64,000 bases of DNA from an uncultured Lachnospiraceae bacterium (GTDB lineage: Bacteria; Bacillota; Clostridia; Lachnospirales; Lachnospiraceae): NCBI GenBank assembly GCA_910583615.1, contig CAJTXP010000014.1, positions 1-64,000 of the forward strand. Direction: 5' to 3'. A program made the position numbers and the translations under genes. Shown piece after piece: positions 24,184 to 33,962 of this stretch. Under the pieces are notes generated by a model, which saw only the letters and a list, made by a program, of their open reading frames with translations, was not told where the DNA came from and made no database searches. Within the stretch, counting starts at the first letter, position 1. Each line of letters opens with the position of its first letter.

Positions 24184-25503
24184 TTAATGGGGGCATTTGT
24201 TATAATGGATGGTGCGGATCTCGTCGCCGATTTTTATATTACCGCAATGTTCGCATTTCCATGCCTGAGACTCTGTAATGTTGCAGCCGCCTTTACCATC
24301 AGCAATATGTCGGGTTACGGTGATTGCGATCCAGTCATGATGGGAACAGGAGTTGAGAACAACTGTATCTTCCGACAAGGGGTATACGTTTCCATTGCTG
24401 TCTGTATAGTAATAATCATATGGAAGTTCTGCCGTGTCATCTGTGTGGTCTTCTTCCGCTGTGATTATATAATAATCTCCAAATTGATCATCTCTATCTT
24501 CCATGACGTCCGGCGGTGCGTATGCAAATGCAGTGATCGTTCCGGATGTTCCAAGGACCAGCGCTAAAAGCAGTGCAGGAATCAGTTTTTTCTTTTTCTT
24601 GTTTTTCATTTCAGATATCCTCCTTTTTAATACAGCGGCGTCTTCGCTTAAATGTGCAGAGAATGGAAGGGATGGGCAGGAAATATCGGTATCTGCCGCA
24701 CAGAACAGAATCATGCGGCAGTATTGCCTGCTTTGTTCTGGTTCCATATCCTTTGTGACAATCTCATCACACATCATCTCGCAGAGATTGCATAATTCCT
24801 GAAACCAGAGATATATCATGGGGTTAAACCAGTGTACAGCCCGAACCAGCAAACTAATATATTTTATATGTAAATGGTGATATTTGATATGTGTCAGTTC
24901 ATGTTTTAGTATGAGACAAAGGGTCTTTTCGTCCATAGCGCCATAAGACGCAGGAAACAGAATGACTGGTGAAAATGCGCCCCATGTAACGGGACTTGTA
25001 CAGCCGCTGGAGCATAGAAGCCGGACTTTTTTTCGGATCTTCAATTGTGCGCTGGTCTTATGCAGCAGTTCCATCCACCGTTCGGGAGCCTGTTCTGCGG
25101 CAATGGATGTATAAGCTCTTTTGGCCCTTCTATAATTGCGAAAAGTCCTGAGAATGAGGAGCAGCGAGAGGATTCCGCTAAATCCGATGAGGCCCCATAT
25201 GTACAGAATTCTGGGAGCAATCTGAAATTTATCGCCATAATATACGATTAAATAAGAGTTATCCACGCCGATTTTGGCTTGTAGATTAAAGGTTTCCTTA
25301 ATCACAGGCTGAGAACGAAGCAGAAGAAGAAATCGATTTTTCACTAAAGGAAGCGGAAACAGATAGAAAAATATACACATGCATAAAACATAATACCGCC
25401 AGCGAACCGGAAAATGCCGGCGAGCAAGGGGGTACAGAATAATGTATGCAAAAAAGATAACCGTACCGGACAGGGACATGGTCAATAAAAAGTTTCTGAA
25501 CAT
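24184..25503 (-). CDS. BlaR1/MecR1-type M56 membrane metalloprotease
   Basis: This 439-residue protein has about three N-terminal membrane helices (about 5-25, 35-53, 90-112), a cytoplasmic M56 protease domain with the zinc motif HELTHIKYHH, a further helix near 300-320 and a short outer domain rich in His and Cys (HHDWIAITV, CEHCGN). The outer part is far smaller than the penicillin-binding sensor of BlaR1, so the signal is probably not a beta-lactam. A zinc-ribbon-like Cys/His set could sense metal or redox state. It is co-oriented with the BlaI-like gene. Confidence 0.85.
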   Translation of the reverse strand: MFRNFLLTMSLSGTVIFFAYIILYPLARRHFPVRWRYYVLCMCIFFYLFPLPLVKNRFLLLLRSQPVIKETFNLQAKIGVDNSYLIVYYGDKFQIAPRILYIWGLIGFSGILSLLLILRTFRNYRRAKRAYTSIAAEQAPERWMELLHKTSAQLKIRKKVRLLCSSGCTSPVTWGAFSPVILFPASYGAMDEKTLCLILKHELTHIKYHHLHIKYISLLVRAVHWFNPMIYLWFQELCNLCEMMCDEIVTKDMEPEQSRQYCRMILFCAADTDISCPSLPFSAHLSEDAAVLKRRISEMKNKKKKKLIPALLLALVLGTSGTITAFAYAPPDVMEDRDDQFGDYYIITAEEDHTDDTAELPYDYYYTDSNGNVYPLSEDTVVLNSCSHHDWIAITVTRHIADGKGGCNITESQAWKCEHCGNIKIGDEIRTIHYNKCPH

Positions 25504-25798
25504 AGCAAAGTTTCCTTAATAAAGTATGATTTTGAATCTATTGTAATGTATGTCTGGTTTTTAGTCAATATAAAATAGTATATAAAATTCTATATTAAAA
25601 AATAAACTATAAAATATAATTTAATGATTATTGTTTTGAATTATATGACGATATATAAAGAAGGTGAAAACAGAAGGGAGGGACGAAATACAACTATATA
25701 TAAGAATAACTACTACAAGGAGGTGTGAAACATTAAAAAAGAAGAGTGTTTTTGAAAAATTTTAACGTCAATGCCAATAAAACACAGGAGGAAAAGTT
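25504..25798 (+). other. AT-rich intergenic region before the split surface protein
   Basis: No gene is seen. The stretch is very AT-rich (25540-25660) and probably holds the divergent promoters of the M56 gene and the surface protein. AAGGAGGTGTG near 25720 is a second Shine-Dalgarno-like site with only a tiny open frame behind it. The true one is AGGAGGAAAAG before 25799. Confidence 0.4.
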
Positions 25799-27873
25799 AT
25801 GAAATTTAGAAAAATGATAAGCAGTTTATGTGCTGTGTCACTTGTTTTTGCAATTAATGTTACATCTGTGACGGCTGCAGAAGAAGGTATTGTTGATTCT
25901 GGTAATACTGTATCAGAGAATGCTCTGGAAGAAATGACCGAAGCAGAAATAGATACAGGAGATGATAAGATAACAGTGGAGGAGAATGCGGAAGACAATA
26001 CTGATGCTGCAGAGGAAAATGCGGAGGAAGATATTGCTGAGATCGAGGAAAGTCCTGAAAACGAAACATCTGTAATCGGGGAGAAGGAAGAGGAGACTGC
26101 ATCGACAGAAGATGTAGTTGAAGAAGAAAGTAATGTTTCAGAGGAAAATCCGGAAAAAGGAACAGATGTCCCGGTGGAAGACATAATTGATCTGCCGGAT
26201 AATACAGATCTTTTGCCGGCAGATATGTCGCTTCAACAAATAGATACAACAGAAGGAGTATCTGAGTCAGAGCTGCCGGAATTACCGGAAATGTCATCAA
26301 TAGAAAGTCCTGAAACCGTTGAACTTCAATCTTCTGTTGTTGTCCCGGTCAGTTTGAACAGTGGAACATTTATGGCCGAAATAAATGAAAAGGGACGAAG
26401 TGCGGACAGTGTGACACAGCAGTTTACAGATTATATTACATCTGCTGATGATCAGAAATACATTACGTTTGGGATGACGCAGGGACAAATTCTGAATGTG
26501 ACTTTATCCAATCCTGCAAATGATGAACTGAATTATGATTTGATACTGGCTAAAGTATCAGAAGATGGCGTGGCGACAGGATTGAAAAGCTCGCGCTTGG
26601 AACTTATGTGAACCAGCAGACCGGAAAAACGGTTGATGAGGGGATCTCTTATATTCATACCGATGCAGAGGCTGGCGCTTATGCTGTTTTTGTGGTATCA
26701 TCTTCTGGAAGCAGCACAACAGAGAGCTTTACTCTAACTGTAAGTATTGATGAAGCAGGTTCTTATGATGGCGATGAACCCAATGACAGTCCGTTTGAAG
26801 CGACAGTTGTTTCCGGTAACACGGTAAATGCGTCTCTGCATGTAGTCAATGATCAGGACTGGTATGCGGTTCAAGTGGGCGAGACTGGCATCTATTCTGC
26901 GGAAGCTGGATCCGGCACTGCAGAAATTTACTATGCTGTTACCGGAAACAAGATGGTATTGGCACCAAAGTTCGGATTGTTTAATTATCACCTGGAGGCT
27001 GGCATAACATATTATGTTAAGGTGTTTTCGGACAAAACACTGGATCAATTTGCATCTGCGGATTATACGCTGAAGCTGGAGTATCTGACACGGTATGAAA
27101 CCATGGAAACTGCGTTCGATTATGGTTCATGGGAAGACTCAAGAATGATGTTTCCGGATACGGTCCCGATTGGGCAGCAGACCGCGTATTATAAGTTTAC
27201 TATAGACCCGGAAGACCATGCATATGCGAATCTTACGATATATGAGTCTGATAAAGTATTTATAGGAGTTTTGAATTCTGCAGGAAAGCTGCTCCAGTAT
27301 GCGTCCGTTAATATGCCGGATATTCCGGACAATGGAATTATTACAAGAAGGTCTGGAAGAAAGTATCTGGTTGCCGACATGGACGGAAGCACGATTGGAA
27401 CGGTCGGATATATTATGGTGCTCAAGGCGGACAGGACCGATTTATATTCAGATCCTTCTCTGGACAATAGAATCGCAACAGGATATAATACTTTTTCATT
27501 TTCCGGAACGGCGCAAAATTCGGGAGGAGGGCTGTCAAGCGCAATAACATTGAACTTATCCAACAACTCCAGTATTCCCCCATATGCGTATGTTGCAGAT
27601 ATTTATACAGAAGGGATTATTTCTTCCAGAGTGCTGGATGTGAACCACTGGTTAAATCCGGGTGGGGCCGGTTGGATAAAAGCCACTTCCGGATTGATTG
27701 AAGATGGTCAATTCCGGGATATTGACACTACTTATGGTATCATTGCTGCAAGGCAGTCATGGCAGTTTGCGTATTACCAGACAGCGCTGCAGAGAACGAC
27801 CATGAGCAGAGTAAAAATGAAAATGGAATGGAAATATGATATAAACATGACTAATTATGAATCATATCAGTAA
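25799..27873 (+). pseudogene. Secreted acidic surface protein with PPC-like repeats, split by a frameshift
   Basis: The first frame (25799-26611) has a signal peptide (KMISSLCAVSLVFAINVTSVTAAE) and a Glu-rich low-complexity region (about 25-150), ending out of frame. The second frame (from 26608) reads through upstream as IEKLALGTYVNQQTGKTVDE, clearly continuous with the first. The lesion therefore lies near 26570-26582. The second part has a pre-peptidase C-terminal-like module (DEPNDSPFEATVV, NDQDWYAVQVGE) and ends near YESYQ without a wall anchor. Unless it is a read error, only the N-terminal half is made. Confidence 0.7.
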
Positions 27874-27890
27874 ATATTCTGTAAAACTGT

Positions 27891-27924
27891 GTTACGGGAA
27901 GTTTTTGATGGAACTTCCCGTAAC
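27891..27924 (+). other. Perfect 13-bp hairpin before the gene at 27943
   Basis: GTTACGGGAAGTT (27891-27903) and AACTTCCCGTAAC (27912-27924) pair perfectly around an 8-base loop. The hairpin ends a few bases before the GGAGG of the next gene. There is no T-tract, so it is more likely an mRNA processing or translation element than a terminator. Confidence 0.6.
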
Positions 27925-27942
27925 CGGAATGGAGGCAAATTC

Positions 27943-29466
27943 ATGAACATAAAACCAACCACATATTCCCCGGCATTACAGACTAGGAACTGTACAGCAT
28001 CCAGGCGCGGCACCGCCGCCGGTTCACAGTCCAAAACTGTCGGAAGCGCAGCATGCAGTCAGGATACGGTTACTATTTCCGCCCGGACAGGAGCGAAAGC
28101 GGTCAGTACAAAAAGAGCAGCAGATTCAGAACGTGTTCAGACCGATCTGGAGCATACCGCCGCAGGCAGGACCATGCTTCCCGATCATGTGAATCTGTCA
28201 TCGTTTGCAGAGAGAGTGAACCGCTACCGGAGCACCATTGAGGATTACTATGCGAAAAGGAATGAGGAGAATAAAAAATTTCCTGATCCTCAGAAGCATA
28301 TCTGGAGAAAATACTGGGACAGGAATTATAAGTATTATGAAAAGGGGCTGACTGAATCGGAGCGGGAATGGTCATGTAAACAGGAATGGGCGGCATCCGG
28401 CGGGCATCAGGTGTCTTTATCTCCCTATGATCCGGCGATTCTGAAGGCGTTCGGAGGCCCAGGCAACGGCAGCTTTCCCCTTGACGATGCGCTGAATGCC
28501 CGCAAAACCATGAATGAGGCTCTGAACCGGATTTTTAAAGAGAATGGGATTGTGGTTCCGGACGGGGCGGATCTGCGTTTTACGATTGATCCCTATGATT
28601 GTCAGATTAAAGTAAGCGGTGCAGATGAGAAACTGACGGAAAAGATCGAAGCTGCTCTGAATACGGGGAATAATGGATATAACCTGTATTCGCACATTTC
28701 CTGGAGCAATCCGGGCCATTACGGCATTTCGGAGGAGCCGCCTCAGTACAGCAGGGGAAATCCCTGGAAAACGTCGCTGTTTCTTGCCGTAAAAGAATCA
28801 ACGGGTTACGATCTGCGGGAACTGGAAAGAAAAGACGGGCAGTTTCTGACCCCGGACGGAGAGAACGTGTGGGATCTTCTGGATGACAAATACAAAATCG
28901 ATTCCCATTTTTATACATACCGACTGCTGGCCGGATACGGATGGGATTGTGTAGAGGATCAGGATCTGTCCATTGGATATAAAGAAGGTTCCCTGTATGA
29001 TCTGGATACCGCATATGGATATGGTTCGGGACAGACCGCCTGGATCGATCAGAGAAGGGAAGAGGACGAGGCGGATCAGAGAAAATATATGAAGGAGCGG
29101 GAAGAAACTCTGCGCCGGGAAGAATCCATGCCCAACCGGTATGAGCGGGCATTTGCGTCTCAGTATAACCCGGACGGCACAAGAGTTAATGCAGCGCCGG
29201 ACGGCAGCTATGCCGGACTGTTTCCGGAAGAGAACCAGAGCGGAGGCCAGGTCAGTCTGTTCGACTATATGAATCAGGGAAAGACGGGGTCCGGCCTGAT
29301 CGGTGAAATATTGAAAAACGGCGTTACTGCGCCAAATTCCATCTCGGCGATGCTGATGGCGCAGATGAGCAGCGCATTAAAGAGCGGAAAGGGAGCGCTT
29401 GCAGGCGGAATGTTGGGGACGCCGGGTGCAGTAGTAAGAAGGACAGGTCTCAACAGGAGAGTGTAA
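27943..29466 (+). CDS. Unrecognised 507-residue protein
   Basis: I do not recognise this family with confidence; it has some feel of DUF4885-like Lachnospiraceae proteins. The start (MNIKPTTYSPALQTRN) follows GGAGGCAAATTC. The N-terminal 65 residues are Ser/Thr/Ala-rich and carry DTVTISARTGAKAV, a motif seen at the start of flagellar and secreted proteins. No signal peptide or membrane helix is evident. The middle part (about 95-400) is charged and aromatic (PQKHIWRKYWDRNYKYYEKG), and the tail is Gly/Ala-rich. It follows the split surface protein in the same direction. Confidence 0.7.
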   Translation: MNIKPTTYSPALQTRNCTASRRGTAAGSQSKTVGSAACSQDTVTISARTGAKAVSTKRAADSERVQTDLEHTAAGRTMLPDHVNLSSFAERVNRYRSTIEDYYAKRNEENKKFPDPQKHIWRKYWDRNYKYYEKGLTESEREWSCKQEWAASGGHQVSLSPYDPAILKAFGGPGNGSFPLDDALNARKTMNEALNRIFKENGIVVPDGADLRFTIDPYDCQIKVSGADEKLTEKIEAALNTGNNGYNLYSHISWSNPGHYGISEEPPQYSRGNPWKTSLFLAVKESTGYDLRELERKDGQFLTPDGENVWDLLDDKYKIDSHFYTYRLLAGYGWDCVEDQDLSIGYKEGSLYDLDTAYGYGSGQTAWIDQRREEDEADQRKYMKEREETLRREESMPNRYERAFASQYNPDGTRVNAAPDGSYAGLFPEENQSGGQVSLFDYMNQGKTGSGLIGEILKNGVTAPNSISAMLMAQMSSALKSGKGALAGGMLGTPGAVVRRTGLNRRV

Positions 29467-29571
29467 AAGGACAGGAAGATTTATGTGGAAAAAAAGAGCG
29501 GCACAAAAATTATATTTTGACAAAGGAAAAATACTGATGCTTATTCTTCTTGAGAGTAAAAAGTTTATATG

Positions 29572-29980
29572 CTTAATAAGCCGGTAAATCCTCACAGATC
29601 TTTGACTGTTCCTGCAGTTCCTGAATTAATCGTGTTATACATAATTCCGGGTTTTGCCCCATAAGTCGAAAAATATGTTTTCGAAAATAATGCATCATGG
29701 TGCCTTCTGACACTTTTCCTTTTGACGGCATACGCTGATAACGGATCTGTTCCGAACAGAATTTTCGGATTTCTGACAGATTTTTTCATTCCGGGAATGC
29801 GACGTTTATTCCGTTTTTTTCATTGAACAGGTCAGATAATATGACGGAAAAATCGTTTTGCAGAAAACTGTCTCCAAAAACAGATTCGAATGAATCAGGA
29901 GAATCTGATTCAGAAACAGTTATATTTACACCAAACTTATCTTTGGCAAACTCAAGAAATTCCTGTGACATTTTATCCAT
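29572..29980 (-). pseudogene. Unrecognised gene of about 135 codons interrupted by an in-frame TGA
   Basis: A 64-residue reading frame (MDKMSQEFLEFAKDKFGVNI to NVAFPE) starts at 29980 behind GGAGG and stops at TGA 29786-29788. The same frame then continues open for about 68 codons (KNLSEIRKFCSEQIRYQRMP to ICEDLPAY) to a stop near 29572. The second half has more protein-like composition than the overlapping frame starting at 29789. I infer one gene with a nonsense mutation. Alternatively only the 64-residue protein is real. Confidence 0.45.
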
Positions 29981-30030
29981 AATAAAGACCTCCATGTATC
30001 TTATGGATTTTACGTTTTAGTTTTATATGT

Positions 30031-30061
30031 GGCAGGACCGCAATTTGAAAACGGTCCTGCC
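30031..30061. terminator. Hairpin downstream of the D-lactate dehydrogenase gene
   Basis: GGCAGGACCG (30031-30040) pairs perfectly with CGGTCCTGCC (30052-30061) around an 11-base loop. It lies 70 bases past the end of the minus-strand gene at 30130. No clear T-tract follows on either strand. Confidence 0.45.
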
Positions 30062-30129
30062 CGAAAGGGTTTCCTGTTTCTGGCATTATACCGAAATAAC
30101 AGTGTTTCGTCAATCGGAGATCCCGGAAC

Positions 30130-31122
30130 TTATGCCTTCACATCATTGGGAGATTCTTTGCCGCTTTCGAATGCCCGTACATTTTCCAGCGTGGTCTGTG
30201 CAATGGCGGCCAGAGCTTCCCTTGTGAAGAATCCCTGATGGGATGTGATCATCACATTGGGGAAGGACAGAAGCCTTGCGGTAACGGAATGCTCCAGAAT
30301 CTCGTTCGACCGGTCCTCGAACACGTTCGGCGCTTCTTCCTCGTAGACGTCCAGCCCCACGCCAAAGAATTTGTGGGCCCGGATTCCTTCGATCAGGTCA
30401 TCAGTGTCTACCAGCGCTCCCCGGGACGTATTGACCAGGATCACGCCGTCCTTCATTTTCCGGATCGTTTCCCGGTTGATGATATGATAGGTATTATCCA
30501 TCAGCGGGCAGTGCAGGGAGATCAGGTCGCTCCTGGAAAGCAGATCATCAAGTGCTACATATTCTGCAATATCCGTAAGCGACGGATTCTCATATACATC
30601 ATAGGCAATCACCTTCATGCCGAATCCGTGGCAGATGCGCACCATGGCGGCTCCGATCTTGCCGGTGCCGATGATGCCAGCCGTTTTCTGATAAAAATTG
30701 AATCCCATCAGACTCCCGAGGCTGAAGTCATTTTCCCGGACTTTAATATAGGATTTGTGAAGCCGCCGGTTGACGGTCAGGGCAAGTCCCATGGCATGCT
30801 CTGCCACGGCTTCCGGCGAATATCCGGGTACGCGCAGGATGCGGATTCCCAGCTTCTTTACCGTGACAAGGTCAACGTTGTTAAAGCCCGCACAGCGCAT
30901 CAGAATCAGGCGGATGCCGTTCTGGTGCAGAATCTCCACGGTCTCCGTCCAGATTTCCGAGTTTACGAATGCGCATACTGCATCATACCCGTGGGACAGC
31001 TCGGCCGTATTTCTTGTCAGATCCGCTTTTAAAAATTTTACTTCGATATCCGGATATTTTTCCAGCTCCTGGGTGAAAGACTCCCGGTCATAGCTTTTCG
31101 TATCATAGAACAGAATCTTCAT
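30130..31122 (-). CDS. D-lactate dehydrogenase (D-2-hydroxyacid dehydrogenase family)
   Basis: This 330-residue NAD-dependent enzyme reduces pyruvate to D-lactate, or acts on a related 2-ketoacid. Visible are the Rossmann motif GIIGTGKIGAAMVRICHGFG (about 152-171), the substrate Arg in NTSRGALVDTDDL, the Glu in GVGLDVYEEEAP and the catalytic His in MITSHQGFFTREAL. Length fits the family. GAGGAG precedes the start. It stands alone, so regulation is not apparent from context. Confidence 0.92.
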   Translation of the reverse strand: MKILFYDTKSYDRESFTQELEKYPDIEVKFLKADLTRNTAELSHGYDAVCAFVNSEIWTETVEILHQNGIRLILMRCAGFNNVDLVTVKKLGIRILRVPGYSPEAVAEHAMGLALTVNRRLHKSYIKVRENDFSLGSLMGFNFYQKTAGIIGTGKIGAAMVRICHGFGMKVIAYDVYENPSLTDIAEYVALDDLLSRSDLISLHCPLMDNTYHIINRETIRKMKDGVILVNTSRGALVDTDDLIEGIRAHKFFGVGLDVYEEEAPNVFEDRSNEILEHSVTARLLSFPNVMITSHQGFFTREALAAIAQTTLENVRAFESGKESPNDVKA

Positions 31123-31224
31123 ATTAAATATCTCCTCACATTTAGAAATCGTATTGCTTATATCCTGTCCAATATGAGAGAAATTTATAGAAGCTTCATA
31201 AAATTTTATTGATTCCGGTAAATT

Positions 31225-32397
31225 TTAAATACCGTCCGAAGCCGCATCCCCTTCCTCATCTCTTTCGTCGTTGAATCCTGCCCGGATCGGCACTCCGTTC
31301 ACTTCCACATAGTCATCAATCTGAATCATCAGATAGGACAGTCCGTCAATCACCTTCGTTTCCACAAGCGCGGCCTTCTCCGGACTTACCTTGACGATTA
31401 CGTCCGGCGTCCGGACCTCCAGAGACTTCGTGCTGGTCAGATTGGTGGCAAGAAATTCCGTCTTTTCTCCTGCCGTCTGATCAAAACGTTCTTCAAACTG
31501 TTCCATGACCTCTTCCGGAGCCCCGCTGTGCATCAGCAGATTTCTGACCTCGGGTTTTGACAGGATCGGCGCTTCCGGCAGGTCCTTCTTTTCCTCGATC
31601 AGCTCGTTCAGATTTTCATGGATACTGACAACGGTCTCATAGTCGCAGGCATCTCCAAGAGTTTCAGAAAGGAGTTCTCCGAATGTTTCTTTCTGTTCCT
31701 TTGCAGACAGCGGCGCCTCGCAGCCGAAGACCTCTTCCATCAGGAGCGGCTGAAGGATTTCCGGGTTTTTCGTATAGTAGAGCATGCTGTGCAGATCGGT
31801 ACTGCGGTCATTGAAAGCAGGGAATAAAAATCCGGCGGCCGGCACGTCCACGATCCAGTCACGTACCCGGTCCTCAATGCTGTTTTTCTCCGCATTATAA
31901 CAGAGTCCTGCTTTGGACAGTTTGACCGGGCAGATGCTGCAGAGCAGATATTCATATACGTCGTCGGAGGCGTCAAACATTTCCATGCCGTCTCTGGCTC
32001 TGTTCGGGATATCATAGGCCGCATGGATCAGGATGATATAGTAGTTTTCCCCGTATGTATAATTTTCGATGATCTTCTGGTAGAATTCCTCCACCAGAAG
32101 ATCATCCGTAAGGCGGCTGTTCCGAAGCTTTAAAAGCCATGCCTGCGTGCCGTCGGGCATCTCCTGATTCAGCGGGAATTCCAGATTGATCAGATTCCGG
32201 CCGGGCGTTCCGGAGAGCGTCTTCCTGAAAATCTCAAAATATTTAAACATTTCTTCTTCAGGGAGAGAGAGGAATGCTTCCTTAAGCTCTGTGCGGATCT
32301 GCTTTTCCGCATCCACGTAGCATCCGCAGATGCGGGTGACGGCGCAGTTTTCAGTGGTAAACTGTTTCCTGATCTCAAGTGTTTCTTTTTTATTCAT
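31225..32397 (-). CDS. DUF4317-family protein
   Basis: This 390-residue protein matches the DUF4317 family known from Clostridia: MNKKETLEIRKQFTTENCAV, RICGCYVDAEKQ, then NYYIILIHAAYDIP and the SICPVKLSKAGL motif. It has no signal peptide or membrane helix, so it is cytoplasmic. The function of the family is unknown. GAGGAAAA precedes the ATG. It ends in an acidic tail (DERDEEGDAASDGI). Confidence 0.85.
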   Translation of the reverse strand: MNKKETLEIRKQFTTENCAVTRICGCYVDAEKQIRTELKEAFLSLPEEEMFKYFEIFRKTLSGTPGRNLINLEFPLNQEMPDGTQAWLLKLRNSRLTDDLLVEEFYQKIIENYTYGENYYIILIHAAYDIPNRARDGMEMFDASDDVYEYLLCSICPVKLSKAGLCYNAEKNSIEDRVRDWIVDVPAAGFLFPAFNDRSTDLHSMLYYTKNPEILQPLLMEEVFGCEAPLSAKEQKETFGELLSETLGDACDYETVVSIHENLNELIEEKKDLPEAPILSKPEVRNLLMHSGAPEEVMEQFEERFDQTAGEKTEFLATNLTSTKSLEVRTPDVIVKVSPEKAALVETKVIDGLSYLMIQIDDYVEVNGVPIRAGFNDERDEEGDAASDGI

Positions 32398-32715
32398 AAT
32401 ATGTTTTCCTCGCCTTTGCTGGTTTCATGCCGGCCACAACGATCCGGCCTGCGTCTGCGAAAATGAAATGCAGACAGCAACTTTATTTTATCATAAAAGA
32501 GGGGATTGATAAAGAGAAAGAACGGCTGTTCCGTCAGAATGACCAGTAACATTTGCACTTTTCCGTGAAAAGGCCACACATCCCATACAGAGTTGTCCGT
32601 TTATACAAAGGTTCCGGAAAATGTTTGTGGGAAGCCCATATGGTCAAATCCTGGAAAAGGGGGTATACTCGTAGACAGATCAAGACAAGAGTATCAGATA
32701 TGAAAGGAGCCCGAC
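32398..32715 (+). other. Intergenic region before the MsmK/UgpC-type gene
   Basis: No gene is seen. It holds the divergent starts of the DUF4317 gene and the sugar ABC ATPase. GGGGGTATACTC near 32660 looks like an extended -10 zone for the rightward gene. AAAGGAG precedes the ATG at 32716. Confidence 0.4.
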
Positions 32716-33828
32716 ATGGCAAGTATTTCTTTAAAGAACATTTGTAAAAAATATCCGAATGGATTCGAAGCGGTAAAGAACTTCAATATGGAGATCGAAG
32801 ACAAGGAGTTCATCATCTTCGTAGGACCGTCCGGATGCGGTAAATCCACTACGCTTCGTATGGTGGCAGGCCTGGAGGACATCAGCTCCGGCGATCTGCT
32901 CATCGATGGACGCAGAGTCAACGACGTGGAGCCGAAGGACCGCGATATCGCAATGGTATTCCAGAACTACGCTCTGTATCCGCATATGACGGTATATGAC
33001 AATATGGCGTTCGCACTGAAGCTTCGCAAGACGCCGAAGGATGAGATCGACAGGATGGTGCGCGATGCGGCGAGGATTCTTGACCTTGAGAAGCTCCTTG
33101 ACCGGAAGCCGAAGGCTCTGTCCGGCGGTCAGAGACAGCGTGTTGCCATGGGACGTGCAATCGTACGTAACCCGAAGGTATTCCTGATGGATGAGCCTCT
33201 GTCCAACCTGGATGCAAAGCTCCGCGTGCAGATGAGAACGGAGATCTCCAAGCTTCATCAGAGACTGGGTACCACGATCATCTACGTTACTCATGACCAG
33301 ACCGAGGCTATGACTCTTGGAACCAGAATCGTTGTTATGAAAGACGGCGTCGTACAGCAGATTGATTCTCCGCAGAACCTGTACAATTCTCCGGCGAACC
33401 TGTTCGTTGCAGGCTTCATTGGTTCGCCGCAGATGAACTTCACGGATGCAAAATGCGAAGTGAACGGCAATCAGGTGAATCTGAAAGTGGGTCCGTACAG
33501 TATCGCGCTTCCGGAGAAGAAGGCAAAAGTCCTGATCGACAAGGGATATGCAGGAAAGACCGTTGTCATGGGTATCCGTCCGGAAGATCTGTACGATTCC
33601 GAGGAAATGCTTCAGAAGTATGCAGGCAGCGTGATCGAAGCAAAGGTCAACGTATACGAGCTGCTTGGCGCAGAAGTTTATCTGTACTTTGATCTGGAGG
33701 GCGCAGGCATGACCGCAAGAGTAAGCCCGACCACGACTGCAAGAACCGGAAGCAGCGTGAAGTTTGCGCTGGATGTTGAGAAGATTCATGTCTTTGACAA
33801 AGACACAGAACTTACGATTACCAACTAA
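32716..33828 (+). CDS. Sugar ABC transporter ATP-binding protein (MsmK/UgpC type)
   Basis: This 370-residue ATPase has Walker A GPSGCGKST, signature LSGGQRQRVAMGRA, Walker B VFLMDEPLSNLDAKLR and the C-terminal TOBE/OB regulatory domain (about 240-370) of the CUT1 sugar importers. Alone in its operon and followed by a terminator, it looks like a shared MsmK-type ATPase that serves several sugar permeases encoded elsewhere. Its codon usage is highly regular, as in well-expressed genes. Confidence 0.92.
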   Translation: MASISLKNICKKYPNGFEAVKNFNMEIEDKEFIIFVGPSGCGKSTTLRMVAGLEDISSGDLLIDGRRVNDVEPKDRDIAMVFQNYALYPHMTVYDNMAFALKLRKTPKDEIDRMVRDAARILDLEKLLDRKPKALSGGQRQRVAMGRAIVRNPKVFLMDEPLSNLDAKLRVQMRTEISKLHQRLGTTIIYVTHDQTEAMTLGTRIVVMKDGVVQQIDSPQNLYNSPANLFVAGFIGSPQMNFTDAKCEVNGNQVNLKVGPYSIALPEKKAKVLIDKGYAGKTVVMGIRPEDLYDSEEMLQKYAGSVIEAKVNVYELLGAEVYLYFDLEGAGMTARVSPTTTARTGSSVKFALDVEKIHVFDKDTELTITN

Positions 33829-33841
33829 ATTAAAAACTCGG

Positions 33842-33868
33842 AGGCGCCGCATTCCTGCGGTGCCTTTT
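33842..33868 (+). terminator. Rho-independent terminator of the ABC ATPase gene
   Basis: AGGCGCCGCA and TGCGGTGCCT form a stem with loop TTCC, followed by TTTTT. It starts 13 bases after the stop codon. Confidence 0.85.
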
Positions 33869-33962
33869 TGACTCTTTTTTCAGCGGTGTGTTTTACTTTC
33901 ATTGACATTCGCTTTTTTTGCCGATATACTGTTTATAAATGGAGAAAACAGGAGGTTTTTAT

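Noticed and set aside
25719..25770. Small leader peptide after AAGGAGGTGTG
   Set aside because: It would need an ATT start and gives only seven codons. The true start at 25799 has its own strong site.
29592..29789. 65-codon minus-strand frame starting MKKSVRNPK as a coupled second gene
   Set aside because: The overlapping frame continuous with the upstream gene is more protein-like. The ATG/TGA overlap is a coincidence of the nonsense codon.
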